64,000 nucleotides of DNA from Gulosibacter chungangensis (GCF_008831155.1 NZ_WBKB01000002.1:391946-455945), one strand, 5' to 3'. Positions 52,821 to 61,844 are shown, numbered from the stretch's first letter. Notes: generated by a model not told the origin, from the letters alone. Numbers and translations: made by a program.

Positions 52821-53843
52821 TTAGCGACCGGCCTCATCCTCACCGGTCGCGGTATCGGTCGCTAGTGTGTCGATTTCGCCGGTTGCGATCCCGAGTGCGT
52901 GTCGTCTGGCCGCGTGGATTTCATCCTCGGATTGGGCAAGTTCGAGCAGGAACACTCCGAGCACCGCGATGGCGCCAAGAATCCCGAACAGCACGTAGGT
53001 CACAACCGTGGCGCCAGCAACCTCTCCGAGCACGACGATACCGATGGTGACCGCAACAATTGGGTCCACCACGGTGAGACCGGCAATCACCATTTCAGTG
53101 GTGCCGGTGGCGTATGCCGTCTGCACAAAATAGCCGCCGACCAAGAGTGTCAACAGCAATCCAGTGGCACACAGCAGGGTATAGACATCGATACCGTCCG
53201 TTTGCAGACGCGCCAAAATCACCTTGGCAAACGTTGCGACGAAGCCGTACAGGACACCACCGGCAATGATGTAGAAGAGATTGCGCGCTCGGGTATGCCT
53301 GAGGAATAAGAATGCGACGGTGGTGGTGAGCGCCACGGCCAATGCCACAACCATCACCGTGATGACTTGCCTGTCGGTGACCCTACTGTCGGTCGCCACG
53401 GTCGCGGCCACGCTCACGAATCCGGCGATACCAATGACACTGGTCATGACCGCGATGATCTTTCCCCGCTGCAATCGCCGCCTCGTCTGTCTGGCGGTGA
53501 CCAGCGTCGTCACGATCAGCGAGACGACCCCCAGCGGCTGCACGACGACCAGTGGCGCAAAGTGCAATGCCCCGAGCTGGCACAGGATCGCCACACCGAT
53601 CAGCAGGGTCCCAAAGAGCCAGCTGGGCCGTTGCAGCAGCTTCCAGAACTGCTGCGCCCCGAGGCCTTCCGATCCGTGGGTCCCGCTTCCCTCCTCAACT
53701 TTCGCAACGCCACGATGCTGCAACATTGCGGAAATCGACATCAGCACGGCACCGATGATCGCAATCGGAATACCGATCATTTGGTAGGGCGTAAGCCCTA
53801 CCTCCAGTGGGACCTCGAGGGGCAGGATGTTCGGGAAAGACAC
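52821..53843 (-). CDS. DMT-superfamily (EamA/NIPA-like) membrane transporter
   Basis: This 340-residue integral membrane protein has about nine hydrophobic helices, starting IGIPIAIIGAVLMSISAMLQHRG and including FAPLVVVQPLGVVSLIVTTLV and VIAGLTVVDPIVAVTIGIVVLGE. This is the DMT layout with the Pro/Val-rich helix that NIPA magnesium transporters also show. The long C-terminal tail is cytosolic and acidic. The substrate is unknown. The GTG at 53843 is chosen; the frame is open to 53903, overlapping the divergent def start. Confidence 0.82.
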   Translation of the reverse strand: MSFPNILPLEVPLEVGLTPYQMIGIPIAIIGAVLMSISAMLQHRGVAKVEEGSGTHGSEGLGAQQFWKLLQRPSWLFGTLLIGVAILCQLGALHFAPLVVVQPLGVVSLIVTTLVTARQTRRRLQRGKIIAVMTSVIGIAGFVSVAATVATDSRVTDRQVITVMVVALAVALTTTVAFLFLRHTRARNLFYIIAGGVLYGFVATFAKVILARLQTDGIDVYTLLCATGLLLTLLVGGYFVQTAYATGTTEMVIAGLTVVDPIVAVTIGIVVLGEVAGATVVTYVLFGILGAIAVLGVFLLELAQSEDEIHAARRHALGIATGEIDTLATDTATGEDEAGR

Positions 53844-53896
53844 ACAGCGGAGTCTACGGAGAAAACTGCTGACTCTCCTACCGATACCCTTGCGCC

Positions 53897-54469
53897 ATGA
53901 CAATTTTGCCCATTCGCATCTATGGCGAACCCGTTCTTCACGAAGTTGCCGAGCCGGTTGGTGAGATCACCGACGAGATCCGACAGCTTGTCGCCGACAT
54001 GTACGAGACGATGGACCTCGCACCCGGTGTGGGCTTGGCAGCGCCCCAAGTCGGTGTTAATAAGCGCATCTTCACCTACTCCTGGGAAGACGAGGAGGGC
54101 ACCAAGTACCGGGGCGTGGCCATCGATCCGGAACTGTGGATCTCATCCGCGGAGCCGGAATCGCTCGAAGACCTCGATGAGGATGAAGAAGAAGGCTGCC
54201 TCTCGGTTCCGGGTGAACGCTTCCCGCTCCGTCGCGCCGAAGATGCGCTGTTGCGCGCCCGCGATATCGATGGCAATCCCTATGAGATCGAGGCATCGGG
54301 GTGGTTTGCCCGCATCCTCCAACACGAGTTTGATCACTTGAACGGCGTGCTCTACGTGGATCGGCTGGGCCTGACCTTCTGGAAGCAAGCGTTCAAGGTC
54401 ATGCGGAAAAAGGGCTGGAACGCCCCCGGGAACAGTTGGTTGCCAGGCGTGGATAATCTCGAAGGCTAG
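53897..54469 (+). CDS. def: Peptide deformylase
   Basis: It removes the formyl group from nascent N-formylmethionine. The 190-residue metalloenzyme has all three motifs: GVGLAAPQVG (about 43-52), EGCLSVPG (metal Cys, about 99-106) and QHEFDHLNGVLY (two metal His, about 142-153). An acidic stretch LEDLDEDEEEG precedes motif 2, a mild insertion. It starts at ATG 53897. Confidence 0.96.
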   Translation: MTILPIRIYGEPVLHEVAEPVGEITDEIRQLVADMYETMDLAPGVGLAAPQVGVNKRIFTYSWEDEEGTKYRGVAIDPELWISSAEPESLEDLDEDEEEGCLSVPGERFPLRRAEDALLRARDIDGNPYEIEASGWFARILQHEFDHLNGVLYVDRLGLTFWKQAFKVMRKKGWNAPGNSWLPGVDNLEG

Positions 54470-54525
54470 CGAATCCCCCGCGAGCCGCATATCGGCATCC
54501 GAGCGAACTGTGGGAATCTGGAGGC

Positions 54526-55401
54526 GTGAATCAGCAGCCTTCTCCCAATGCGACGACTGTCCGTACCCTCAGCGCACGTGGACTCGTGTGGCGCGGCAGT
54601 TACGAGAATTTCGGGGAGCTCGTGACGGAGGCTGAACTGTGGATGCAGCAGGACTGGGATTCCGCCCGCACGATTCACGAAGAGCGACTCGCGGAAGAAC
54701 TTTCGCAGTACCCGATTGTGCCCGGTGAAATGGACGAGAGTCGCCAATACTCCAACGCGCTCAATCGCGAGGACGCCAAAAACTGGGCCCGCTTGCGGTG
54801 GGCCTTGGAAGGCCCGCAGGACAAGGTGCAAGTTCAGGCGCGTGAAAGTCGCGATACGGAACTCGGCCTCAGCGGCACGGCAGCAGAGGTTGCGCGCTCG
54901 CTGCGGGACTCGGGGGCGCTCCCCCTCACGGTGGACCTGCGTGGTCGACTCGACGTGACCAAACGCATCCAGATCGAGTTTGATGAAATCAGCGGCTGCT
55001 CGCTACAGGTCACTTCCGGCGACCGCGATTGGCGCAACCGCGCCTTTGCGGCGCTCGAAAAGCGGATGCGTGTCTCGCAGCCGGGTTGGCGCTGGCTCTC
55101 GGGGCCAACCGGCATCCTGCTGCGACTCATTGTGACGCTGCTCATGCTGATCATCGTGATCCCGGTCACAGCCAGCTGGTTGCCCGAAGTCGTCCACAGT
55201 GCGATCGCCTACTACCTCGGTTTGGGATTGGTGATCGGTTCGCTCGTGTTCTTCTTCTTTGAATGGGTTGCGCCGAGGTTTCTCATTACCGATCAGGGGC
55301 GCACCCGGGTACGACTCACTGTGGCATCGATTTCCGCCGCGCTCATCATTGGTTTCCTCGGCGGACTCGTGGTGAGTTTCATGCCGCTGTGGAGCCGCTA
55401 G
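54526..55401 (+). CDS. Membrane protein of unknown function
   Basis: I do not recognise this 291-residue protein. The first 200 residues are soluble, mixed alpha/beta and charged (GLVWRGSYENFGELVTEAEL, RGRLDVTKRIQIEF). Three membrane helices follow: about 207-227 (GILLRLIVTLLMLIIVIPV), 230-255 (AIAYYLGLGLVIGSLVFFFF) and 266-286. The GTG at 54526 is the start. It follows def after 56 bases and may be co-transcribed. Confidence 0.72.
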   Translation: MNQQPSPNATTVRTLSARGLVWRGSYENFGELVTEAELWMQQDWDSARTIHEERLAEELSQYPIVPGEMDESRQYSNALNREDAKNWARLRWALEGPQDKVQVQARESRDTELGLSGTAAEVARSLRDSGALPLTVDLRGRLDVTKRIQIEFDEISGCSLQVTSGDRDWRNRAFAALEKRMRVSQPGWRWLSGPTGILLRLIVTLLMLIIVIPVTASWLPEVVHSAIAYYLGLGLVIGSLVFFFFEWVAPRFLITDQGRTRVRLTVASISAALIIGFLGGLVVSFMPLWSR

Positions 55402-55454
55402 CGCGGCGGAATCGGATGCGGTTGCTGCACTAACGCAGCGCGCGATCGGCCGGG

Positions 55455-55751
55455 TTAGAGTTCAACAACCTCAAACTCGAGCAACTCTGCCCCGGTCGCC
55501 ACGGGCTTCCGCCCCTGTGCATCCCCGTGTGCGGCCGCTGCGCGACCGTCGCGCCAACGCTCAAAGTCCTCACGCGTGGCCCAGGTGGTCACGACGAAGT
55601 AGCGTGACTCCCCGGCCGTCGGACGGAGCAATTGGAAGCCCTCGAAACCGGGCTCCTGGTCTACCGCGTGCTTTCGGGCTGCGAATCGCGCCTCCAGCTC
55701 GGTGCCAGCACCTTCAGGAACGGAAATTGCGTTGATAACTACAACCGACAT
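55455..55751 (-). CDS. mhuD: MhuD-type heme-degrading monooxygenase
   Basis: This 98-residue dimeric ferredoxin-like (antibiotic-biosynthesis-monooxygenase fold) enzyme closely follows M. tuberculosis MhuD: VVINAISVPEGAG, PGFEGFQLLRPTAGESRYFV and PVATGAELLEFEVV. The three MhuD active-site residues fall at the same numbers: Asn7, Trp66 and His75. MhuD opens heme to mycobilin and frees iron without CO release. The ATG at 55751 is chosen; an extension to 55796 has no similarity. It sits alone, codirectional with the upstream luciferase-like gene 87 bases away. Confidence 0.9.
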   Translation of the reverse strand: MSVVVINAISVPEGAGTELEARFAARKHAVDQEPGFEGFQLLRPTAGESRYFVVTTWATREDFERWRDGRAAAAHGDAQGRKPVATGAELLEFEVVEL

Positions 55752-55838
55752 GTTGAGTGCACTTCTTTCGCTAGATATAAGGACCTGCCGATCCATGCTA
55801 TCGACGCCAATCTGAGAGTGCTCGCTCGGAGCGGCCCT

Positions 55839-56828
55839 CTAGAACCACAAATCTGCCAGCAGCTGTAGTGAACGCTCACGAACGCTCGGCTCAAAGGCGT
55901 AGGTGGCGATGATGAGTTCGTCTGCGCCGGTGGCCGCGACGAACGTCTCGAGTTCCGCCTTGACGGTTTCAGGAGAGCCCACCGCGCGCACGCGTGCGTA
56001 GGCAAGGTCCGCACCGTCTTCGGCCTTCAATGTGGCGGGAGTAACCGGTGGCTGCAGGCGCCGGCGCTCTCCGCGGCTGTTATCCATGACTCGACGCATT
56101 GCGGTGGTGTATTGGAACTCGGCTTCCTCATCTGTTGGCGCGACGAGCACGTTAATACCTGCCATGAGGTACGGCGCCTGCAGGCGCGCGGTGGGAGCCT
56201 CGGTGGCAAAGGACCGACGATACTCATCAATGATCTGGCCGATGCCTTCGCTGAGGAAATGTGAGGCCAGCGCAAACGGCAGCCCGAGCTGCCCAGCAAT
56301 TGACGCGCCATTAACCGAAGAACCCAGCACCCACATGGGCACATTTGTGCCGGCGGAGACCGGCGACAGGATGGGTGCGCTGCGCGCGACCCCATCCTCC
56401 CCGAACCAACCGTGCAAGTCGAAAATATTGCGCGCAAATTCCAAGGGTTCGCCGGATGACCGCGCAAGGGCACGCGCGGTCATGGGGTCAGTGCCCGGTG
56501 CTCGCCCGAGCCCGAGGTCGATTCGATCGCCGAATCGGCTCGCGAGGGTGCCGTACTGTTCCGCCACCATCAGTGGCGAGTGATTGGGGAGCATCACCCC
56601 GCCGGAACCGACGCGAATGCGTTCGGTCGCCGCTGCAGCCTCGCTAATCAGCAATGCGGTGGCGTTCGAAGCAACGCCCTCGGTGTTGTGATGTTCTGCG
56701 AACCACAGCCGCTCATATCCGAGTTTGTCGGCCAGCCGTGCAGCCGACACGGATGCATCGATCGCTGCCCTGGGCGTGGAGCCCTCCGAGATGGGAACGA
56801 GGTCAAGAATGCTCAGTGGGACAGCCAA
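55839..56828 (-). CDS. LLM-class flavin-dependent monooxygenase
   Basis: A 329-residue luciferase-like TIM barrel that uses FMNH2 from a partner reductase. It has LSILDLVPISEGSTPRAAI, YERLWFAEHHNTEGVAS, RIRVGSGGVMLPNHSPL and FGDRIDLGLGRAPGTDP, typical of the YhbW/MsnO8-like subgroup. The substrate is unknown. An FMN reductase gene is encoded at 58.4 kb but next to another LLM gene. Confidence 0.9.
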   Translation of the reverse strand: MAVPLSILDLVPISEGSTPRAAIDASVSAARLADKLGYERLWFAEHHNTEGVASNATALLISEAAAATERIRVGSGGVMLPNHSPLMVAEQYGTLASRFGDRIDLGLGRAPGTDPMTARALARSSGEPLEFARNIFDLHGWFGEDGVARSAPILSPVSAGTNVPMWVLGSSVNGASIAGQLGLPFALASHFLSEGIGQIIDEYRRSFATEAPTARLQAPYLMAGINVLVAPTDEEAEFQYTTAMRRVMDNSRGERRRLQPPVTPATLKAEDGADLAYARVRAVGSPETVKAELETFVAATGADELIIATYAFEPSVRERSLQLLADLWF

Positions 56829-56901
56829 AGCCGCTCTTTCTTTGAAACTGAAGGGGAACCCTTAGAACCTTAGTTGAGAGCTGAACTCGCTGGAAAACAT
56901 T

Positions 56902-56931
56902 CACTGCCCGACACCGAAGTGCCGGGCAGTG
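56902..56931. terminator. Hairpin after the DUF1540 gene
   Basis: CACTGCCCG-a-CAC (56902-56914) pairs with GTG-c-CGGGCAGTG (56919-56931), loop CGAA, one mismatch. It lies 15 bases past the DUF1540 stop on the minus strand. Confidence 0.75.
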
Positions 56932-56946
56932 ATCGTGCGGTATTGC

Positions 56947-57249
56947 TTAGGCTGCTGCGGCCGAGGCGACCTCAAACATGGAGCACTGCGCGGTGCTGCC
57001 GTTGACGGTGATCGCATTCGAGGTGCACATGAGGTTGCGGTTGTGCACGCACTCTGTCATCTGGCACGCGGCGACGTGGCCACCGACGACCGGCAGACCA
57101 CCGTCGGCATCGAGTGCGACAAAGGTGGTGCAGCTTGCGGTGTCCTCCCGGCGCCCCATGGTGATTGCCGGGGCAGAGCAACCGCTGTCGTGGTTAAAGG
57201 AGCATGCCGTGGCGGTGCAAGAGGTGATTCGGGTCAGGTTGTCATTCAT
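56947..57249 (-). CDS. DUF1540 cysteine-rich protein
   Basis: This 100-residue protein contains two DUF1540 modules, each a C-x4-C-x7-C cluster with a later Cys: SCTATACSFNHDSGCSAPAI (about 10-29) with SCTTF, and ACQMTECVHNRNLMCTSNAI (about 61-80) with CSMF. Eight or more cysteines suggest metal binding. It has no signal peptide. The family is common in Actinobacteria and Firmicutes with unknown function. It is the only gene of its transcript. Confidence 0.87.
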   Translation of the reverse strand: MNDNLTRITSCTATACSFNHDSGCSAPAITMGRREDTASCTTFVALDADGGLPVVGGHVAACQMTECVHNRNLMCTSNAITVNGSTAQCSMFEVASAAAA

Positions 57250-57434
57250 GATTCGGCCTTTCTTCGCGGAATCACGCGATCCCGTCTTTGTTAATTACGA
57301 GAGTAGCGACCTTGACAAACCTGCGCTAGCAAGATAAGGCTGACCTTTCTCAGCGTTTACCAGGGTTTCTCACTTCACCCACGGATCGCGATAGCCTAAA
57401 CATTCGTATTCACTCGCAATCGCGAAAGGTGCCC

Positions 57435-58373
57435 ATGGCCCCGCTCCCCCTCAAAGTGCTCCGTACGCTTATCGATTTCATCCGCGGTGCGCTCATTGGC
57501 ATCGTTGAAATTATTCCGGGAGTAAGTGGCGGCACCGTCGCGCTGATCATTGGCGTCTATGAGCGGATCATCGACTCGGCGGGAGAATTTGTGCGGGGCA
57601 TTGTCCACCTCGTACTTGATCCGCCCCGCGGCCGCGGGCTTGCAACGGTGAAACATCACTTCCGACAGGTCGCCTGGCCACTACTGGTGCCGCTGGCGAT
57701 CGGCATGATCTTGGGGCTGCTCACCGCCGCCGCAATCGTGGCACCCATTGTCGAAAATCATCCGGTGCAGTCGCGGGCGTTCTTTGCCGGTCTGATTCTG
57801 ATTGCTCTGTGGGTACCCGCGCGCATGGTGGGTGGTCGATGGACCTGGCGCGAATGGGCACTCGCTATCCCCAGCGCAGCGCTGGCGTTCTGGTTTACCG
57901 GGCTACCGACGGGCAATATGTCGGACCCCAGCCTCTTCCTCGTGGCAGTCGCGGGAGCTTTCGCGGTCTGCGCGTTGGCGATCCCGGGCATGTCCGGATC
58001 ATTCATTCTGCTCGTGATGGGGTTATATGAGCCCACACTCGCCGCGGTGAATGATCGGGATTTCGGATACTTGGGAGTGCTGCTTGCCGGGATGGCGGTC
58101 GGGTTCGCGCTCTTTGTGCGCACCCTGCAGTGGCTCTTGAAGCATCACCGCCGGGTTTCGCTGGCAATCATGACCGGGCTCATGGCGGGTTCGCTGCGGG
58201 CTCTGTGGCCATGGCAGTCCGAGTCAGGTCTTGCCCAGCCACCCGGTTCGGATGCTTGGCTCACGCTGCTGTGGTTCGTGATTGGCGCGCTGGTGGTCAC
58301 CGCCACACTGGTGGTCGAATCTTGGTTAGTACGCCGTCGAATCGCCAACGGTGTGGCGGTGATCCCGAGCTAG
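57435..58373 (+). CDS. DUF368 polyprenyl-phosphate transporter
   Basis: This 312-residue integral membrane protein of about nine helices has the duplicated DUF368 signatures EIIPGVSGGTVALIIGVYERII (first half) and IPGMSGSFILLVMGLYEPTL (second half). DUF368 (PopT) proteins were shown to recycle undecaprenyl phosphate across the membrane, so a role in cell-wall lipid carrier recycling is inferred. The ATG at 57435 with GAAAGG 5 bases upstream is chosen over the GTG at 57429. Confidence 0.9.
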   Translation: MAPLPLKVLRTLIDFIRGALIGIVEIIPGVSGGTVALIIGVYERIIDSAGEFVRGIVHLVLDPPRGRGLATVKHHFRQVAWPLLVPLAIGMILGLLTAAAIVAPIVENHPVQSRAFFAGLILIALWVPARMVGGRWTWREWALAIPSAALAFWFTGLPTGNMSDPSLFLVAVAGAFAVCALAIPGMSGSFILLVMGLYEPTLAAVNDRDFGYLGVLLAGMAVGFALFVRTLQWLLKHHRRVSLAIMTGLMAGSLRALWPWQSESGLAQPPGSDAWLTLLWFVIGALVVTATLVVESWLVRRRIANGVAVIPS

Positions 58374-58395
58374 CTCGGCCCGCTGCGCGGGATCG

Positions 58396-59091
58396 CTACA
58401 GGGCGCTACCACCGGTGGCGAGCTTCATCAGATCCGTGTTGAGATCGATATCGTCTCCACTATTCGCGCTGCCATAGTCGTGCTGATAGCCTTCCCAGTT
58501 CGTTTCCCGAAGCTGCGAGGAGAATCGCGATTTCATCAGCATCCACAGCTCGCGCGACGCGCGGCGGATCCGTCTGCCAAGCGCAGGGTCGTTCCAATCC
58601 TCACTCGCGGCAAACAGCGAGGTCGGCACCACGAGGGCACGCAGATAGGCGAATTGCGATCGCATCTGACCGTCCACCACTAGCGCGTGTCGAGTGGTGC
58701 CGGCGGTGGCTTCCAAGATCACCGGGGTGCCGATCAGTACGTCACGGTCGAGCAGTTGGAAGAACCCGTTGAAGAGCGCCGAGGACTCAGCCTTGAATAC
58801 CGGGGTGGCAGCGATTAGGCCGTCACCCTTCGCAATTGTGGCATTGGCCTGTTCGATACCGGGACCGGATAGGCCACTGACGAGCCCATTGCCAATCTCG
58901 GCCTGCAGGTCGCGCAACTCGATCACCGAGACACGCAGTTCTGCGCCTGCTTCAAGGGCGGTCTGCGCGAGGCAGTCGCGAGTCTTCTCAGCGAGCATGG
59001 CCGTCGAGGACGGATTCGAGGTACCGGCGTTGACGACAACGAGGTTGTAGACGTTACTGTCGGCGGAAGTGGGTTGGAGCGATTCAGTCAT
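58396..59091 (-). CDS. NAD(P)H-dependent FMN reductase (CE1759 type)
   Basis: This 231-residue flavodoxin-fold reductase supplies reduced FMN to the luciferase-like enzyme encoded upstream. The fold shows LVVVNAGTSNPSSTAMLAE, where the phosphate loop is AGTSNPSST, followed by GDGLIAATPVFKAESSALFN and VILEATAGTTRHALVVD. It starts 33 bases after the LLM gene on the same strand, and this pairing is typical of Actinobacteria. Confidence 0.9.
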   Translation of the reverse strand: MTESLQPTSADSNVYNLVVVNAGTSNPSSTAMLAEKTRDCLAQTALEAGAELRVSVIELRDLQAEIGNGLVSGLSGPGIEQANATIAKGDGLIAATPVFKAESSALFNGFFQLLDRDVLIGTPVILEATAGTTRHALVVDGQMRSQFAYLRALVVPTSLFAASEDWNDPALGRRIRRASRELWMLMKSRFSSQLRETNWEGYQHDYGSANSGDDIDLNTDLMKLATGGSAL

Positions 59092-59124
59092 GTCAAGTTC
59101 TCGATTCTTCTCGAGGGAAATCGT

Positions 59125-60294
59125 TTATTCATCCCCGGCCTGGACGTCGACATAGGGTGAGCCACCGGTGACATTGTCTCCGCGGTTGGCGGCGGGACGC
59201 GGCTGTCGAGGTTTCGCATCCCCATACTTAGCCCGTACGAGACTCGCGTGAGTCGGAGCTTCCGCCGACTCGGGATCCTTACGCGATTCAATCTCCTTTC
59301 GTACCACCGGAATCACTTCGGTACCGAGCAGCTCAATTTGCTCCAGCACCATCTTGAGCGGGAGCCCGGCGTGGTCCTGCAGGAAAAGCTGACGCTGGTA
59401 GTCCCCAAAGGAATCATGGAAGCTAAGAATCTTGTCGATTACTTCTTGGACGCTCCCGACCGCCAGTGGCGTGCCGGAGGAGAACTGCTCGAGCGTTGGT
59501 CCGTGACCGTAGACGGGAGCCTCGTTGAAGTACGGGCGGAACTCTTCAAAGGCTGCCTGCGTGGTCTTCCCGATGTGCACCTGACCACCAAGCCCCACAA
59601 TGGCTTGCTTCTTCGTGCCGTGACCGTAGTGCTCGAAGCGCTCGCGGTAGAAACTCACCAGCCGCACCGCGTGCTCAGTCGGCCAGAAGATGTGATTGTG
59701 GAAGAAACCGTTGCCGTAGTATGCGGCCTGTTCGGCGATCTCCGGGGTGCGGATCGAACCGTGCCAGACAAACGGGGGCACGTCGTCGAGCGGCCGCGGC
59801 GTCGAGGTAAAGCCCTGCAGTGCGGTGCGGAACTTCCCTTCCCAATCGACCACATCCTCACGCCACAGTCGGTGCAGTAGGTTGTAGTTCTCCAGCGCCA
59901 ACGGCAGTCCCTGACGAATGTCTTTGCCAAACCAGGGGTACACGGGAGCCGTGTTGCCGCGCCCGAGCATGAGGTCCATCCGACCGTTGGAGACGTGCTG
60001 CAGCATCGAGTATTCCTCAGCGATGCGAACGGGGTCATTGGTCGTGATCAAGGTGGTGGAGGTGCTCAGCACGATCCGTTCGGTCTGCGCCGCGATCGCT
60101 GCAAGCAGCGTTGTCGGCGAGGACGAGAAGAACGGTGGGTTGTGGTGTTCCCCGATCGCGTAGACGTCGAGACCGACTTCTTCGGTCTTCTTGGCGATGG
60201 CAATCGCCGCTTGGATGCGCTCCGCCTCACTCGGGGTCTCGCCGGTGATCGGGTTACGGGTGACGTCGCTGACCGACATGATGCCAAATTGCAT
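59125..60294 (-). CDS. LLM-class flavin-dependent monooxygenase (CE1758 type)
   Basis: This 389-residue luciferase-like enzyme has FGIMSVSDVTRNPITGETPS, EVGLDVYAIGEHHNPPFFSS, RIVLSTSTTLITTNDPVRI and GRMDLMLGRGNTAPVYPWFG, the CE1758 subgroup pattern. It works with the FMN reductase encoded just downstream, as a two-component monooxygenase. The substrate is unknown. The Pro/Arg-rich C-terminal tail is probably disordered. Confidence 0.92.
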   Translation of the reverse strand: MQFGIMSVSDVTRNPITGETPSEAERIQAAIAIAKKTEEVGLDVYAIGEHHNPPFFSSSPTTLLAAIAAQTERIVLSTSTTLITTNDPVRIAEEYSMLQHVSNGRMDLMLGRGNTAPVYPWFGKDIRQGLPLALENYNLLHRLWREDVVDWEGKFRTALQGFTSTPRPLDDVPPFVWHGSIRTPEIAEQAAYYGNGFFHNHIFWPTEHAVRLVSFYRERFEHYGHGTKKQAIVGLGGQVHIGKTTQAAFEEFRPYFNEAPVYGHGPTLEQFSSGTPLAVGSVQEVIDKILSFHDSFGDYQRQLFLQDHAGLPLKMVLEQIELLGTEVIPVVRKEIESRKDPESAEAPTHASLVRAKYGDAKPRQPRPAANRGDNVTGGSPYVDVQAGDE

Positions 60295-60385
60295 GGGACG
60301 CTCCTTTTGGGATTTCTATGCGTTTACATGAATATGCAACGCGCATAGCTGGAGACTATTCCCGCCACCCAAAACTTTTCCGAAC

Positions 60386-60994
60386 TTACCGTTCGGGCAC
60401 CGCCCTCGGGGAATGCGCGGCAGGCGCATCCCAGCTACTCGGTGCCGGCGCCTTGGTGGGCGGCAGCCTGAATTCGTCAGCCCAAGCGGACAAGTCCGGG
60501 GAGACCTGCCACGCCGACCAGTCCAGGCCGGTCAATTCATCCAACTCGGCCACTTTAATGGCGCCTTTGCCTTTGCGGATGAGCCGCCCGCGGACAATCC
60601 CGCGGGCATAGATCTCCTCGTCGACCACGAATCGCTGCTCGATGTAGAAACTGCGCTCGTCAGTGCCAATCAGCCGAGACTCAATGGTGAAGGCTTGAAA
60701 CAGGTTGAGCGACTTCCGGTACGTCATCGTATTGGACGCCACCACCGCATAAATATCGCGTTTGGTGAGCACCTCGGTGAGGCCGGTGCGGTTAGTCAGG
60801 TCGACCCGTCCGAGGTCCATATAGGACAGATAGCGACCGTTGTTCATGTGCATCAAGAAGTCGATATCCGTGGGCAGTACCCGATACCGGATGCGCGAAA
60901 CCGCGGTCAGATCGAGGCGGGGTTTCCCTCGGCTTCGAAAAAATACGGCAAGAATCCATTGCAACCACATATTCACCCAGCCGATTATGCTCAC
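60386..60994 (-). CDS. Hotdog-fold thioesterase family protein
   Basis: This 202-residue protein has a short hydrophobic N-terminus (WVNMWLQWILAVFF), then a 4HBT-like domain with YRVLPTDIDFLMHMNNGRYLSYMDLGR (about 36-62), the acyl-CoA thioesterase pattern. It continues with VASNTMTYRKSLNLFQ and SFYIEQRFVVDEEIYARG. The C-terminal 40 residues are Pro/Ala-rich. It probably hydrolyses an acyl-CoA at the membrane face. Confidence 0.82.
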   Translation of the reverse strand: MSIIGWVNMWLQWILAVFFRSRGKPRLDLTAVSRIRYRVLPTDIDFLMHMNNGRYLSYMDLGRVDLTNRTGLTEVLTKRDIYAVVASNTMTYRKSLNLFQAFTIESRLIGTDERSFYIEQRFVVDEEIYARGIVRGRLIRKGKGAIKVAELDELTGLDWSAWQVSPDLSAWADEFRLPPTKAPAPSSWDAPAAHSPRAVPER

Positions 60995-61004
60995 GCTGCT
61001 TCAT

Positions 61005-61047
61005 CGAGACGAATCAGCTGTGGGAAAGCCACAGTTGATTCGTCTCG
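61005..61047. terminator. Hairpin after the HpcH-type aldolase gene
   Basis: CGAGACGAATCA-g-CTGTGG (61005-61023) pairs with CCACAG-t-TGATTCGTCTCG (61029-61047), 18 pairs with one mismatch. It lies between the aldolase stop and the thioesterase start on the minus strand. Confidence 0.75.
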
Positions 61048-61069
61048 GTGACGCGCAACGTGCCGGGGG

Positions 61070-61807
61070 TCAGCCCAGAATTCCGAGCACTTCGCGGCCG
61101 CCTCGCTGCATCAGGTCCGGCTCGGTGGTCGCTGCCACGAGATCGAACCCGATCTCGCGCAGTCGGCGTGCCCGAGCCGGATCACCCGCGTAGGCCCCCG
61201 TAGCGCGGCCAGCTGCCCTCGCCGCCGCAACAATGTCGTGCAGCGGACCGGCATCGCTGTGCAGCATGTCGTCGAGTTCCAGTCCTAGGCTCAGCGAAAG
61301 ATCGAAAGGCCCCACAAACAGCATGTCGACGCCGGGGACCGCTGCAATCGACTCGGCAGCGTTGAGCGCTGTTGCTGTCTCGATCATCACCGCCAGGAAC
61401 GGTTCCACACGTTCCCCCACGGCCTGCGAAGCTTCCCCATAGGCCTTAATCGGCCCCCAGCTTCGCTTACCAACCGGTGGGTAACGGGATGCATCCACGG
61501 TCGCGGCCGCTTGCTCGGCGTTTTCGACCATTGGCACGATGATGCCGGCGGCTCCGGCATCCAATGCGCGGCCGATGAGCGCGACATTACTCGAGAGCAC
61601 CCGCACGAAAATTGGAATCTTGCCGCCCGCGTGGCCAGCAATGCTGCCCACAATCGAGCGGTCGTCCCAGCGACCGTGTTGCGCATCCAAACACACCCAG
61701 TCAAAACCGAGCTCGGCGACCGAATCCACCGCTGTGAATCGACCCGATACCGACCACACGCCCCAGCTGGGTCGCGCGAGCAATTCGCGAGCTTTCGAAA
61801 GTTCCAT
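61070..61807 (-). CDS. HpcH/HpaI-family aldolase
   Basis: A metal-dependent class II aldolase of 245 residues that cleaves 4-hydroxy-2-oxo acids such as those from aromatic meta-cleavage. Motifs: FDWVCLDAQHGRWDDRS, VRVLSSNVALIGRALDAGAAGIIVPMVEN, the metal Glu in AVMIETATAL and MLFVGPFDLSLSLG. The ATG at 61807 after GGGA is chosen; an extension to 61930 would overlap the IclR gene. It forms a gene row with the IclR regulator and the truncated aldehyde dehydrogenase. Confidence 0.87.
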   Translation of the reverse strand: MELSKARELLARPSWGVWSVSGRFTAVDSVAELGFDWVCLDAQHGRWDDRSIVGSIAGHAGGKIPIFVRVLSSNVALIGRALDAGAAGIIVPMVENAEQAAATVDASRYPPVGKRSWGPIKAYGEASQAVGERVEPFLAVMIETATALNAAESIAAVPGVDMLFVGPFDLSLSLGLELDDMLHSDAGPLHDIVAAARAAGRATGAYAGDPARARRLREIGFDLVAATTEPDLMQRGGREVLGILG

Positions 61808-61844
61808 CAGTTCGTTCCCTTCGGGGATCGGATTCATGCCGCGT

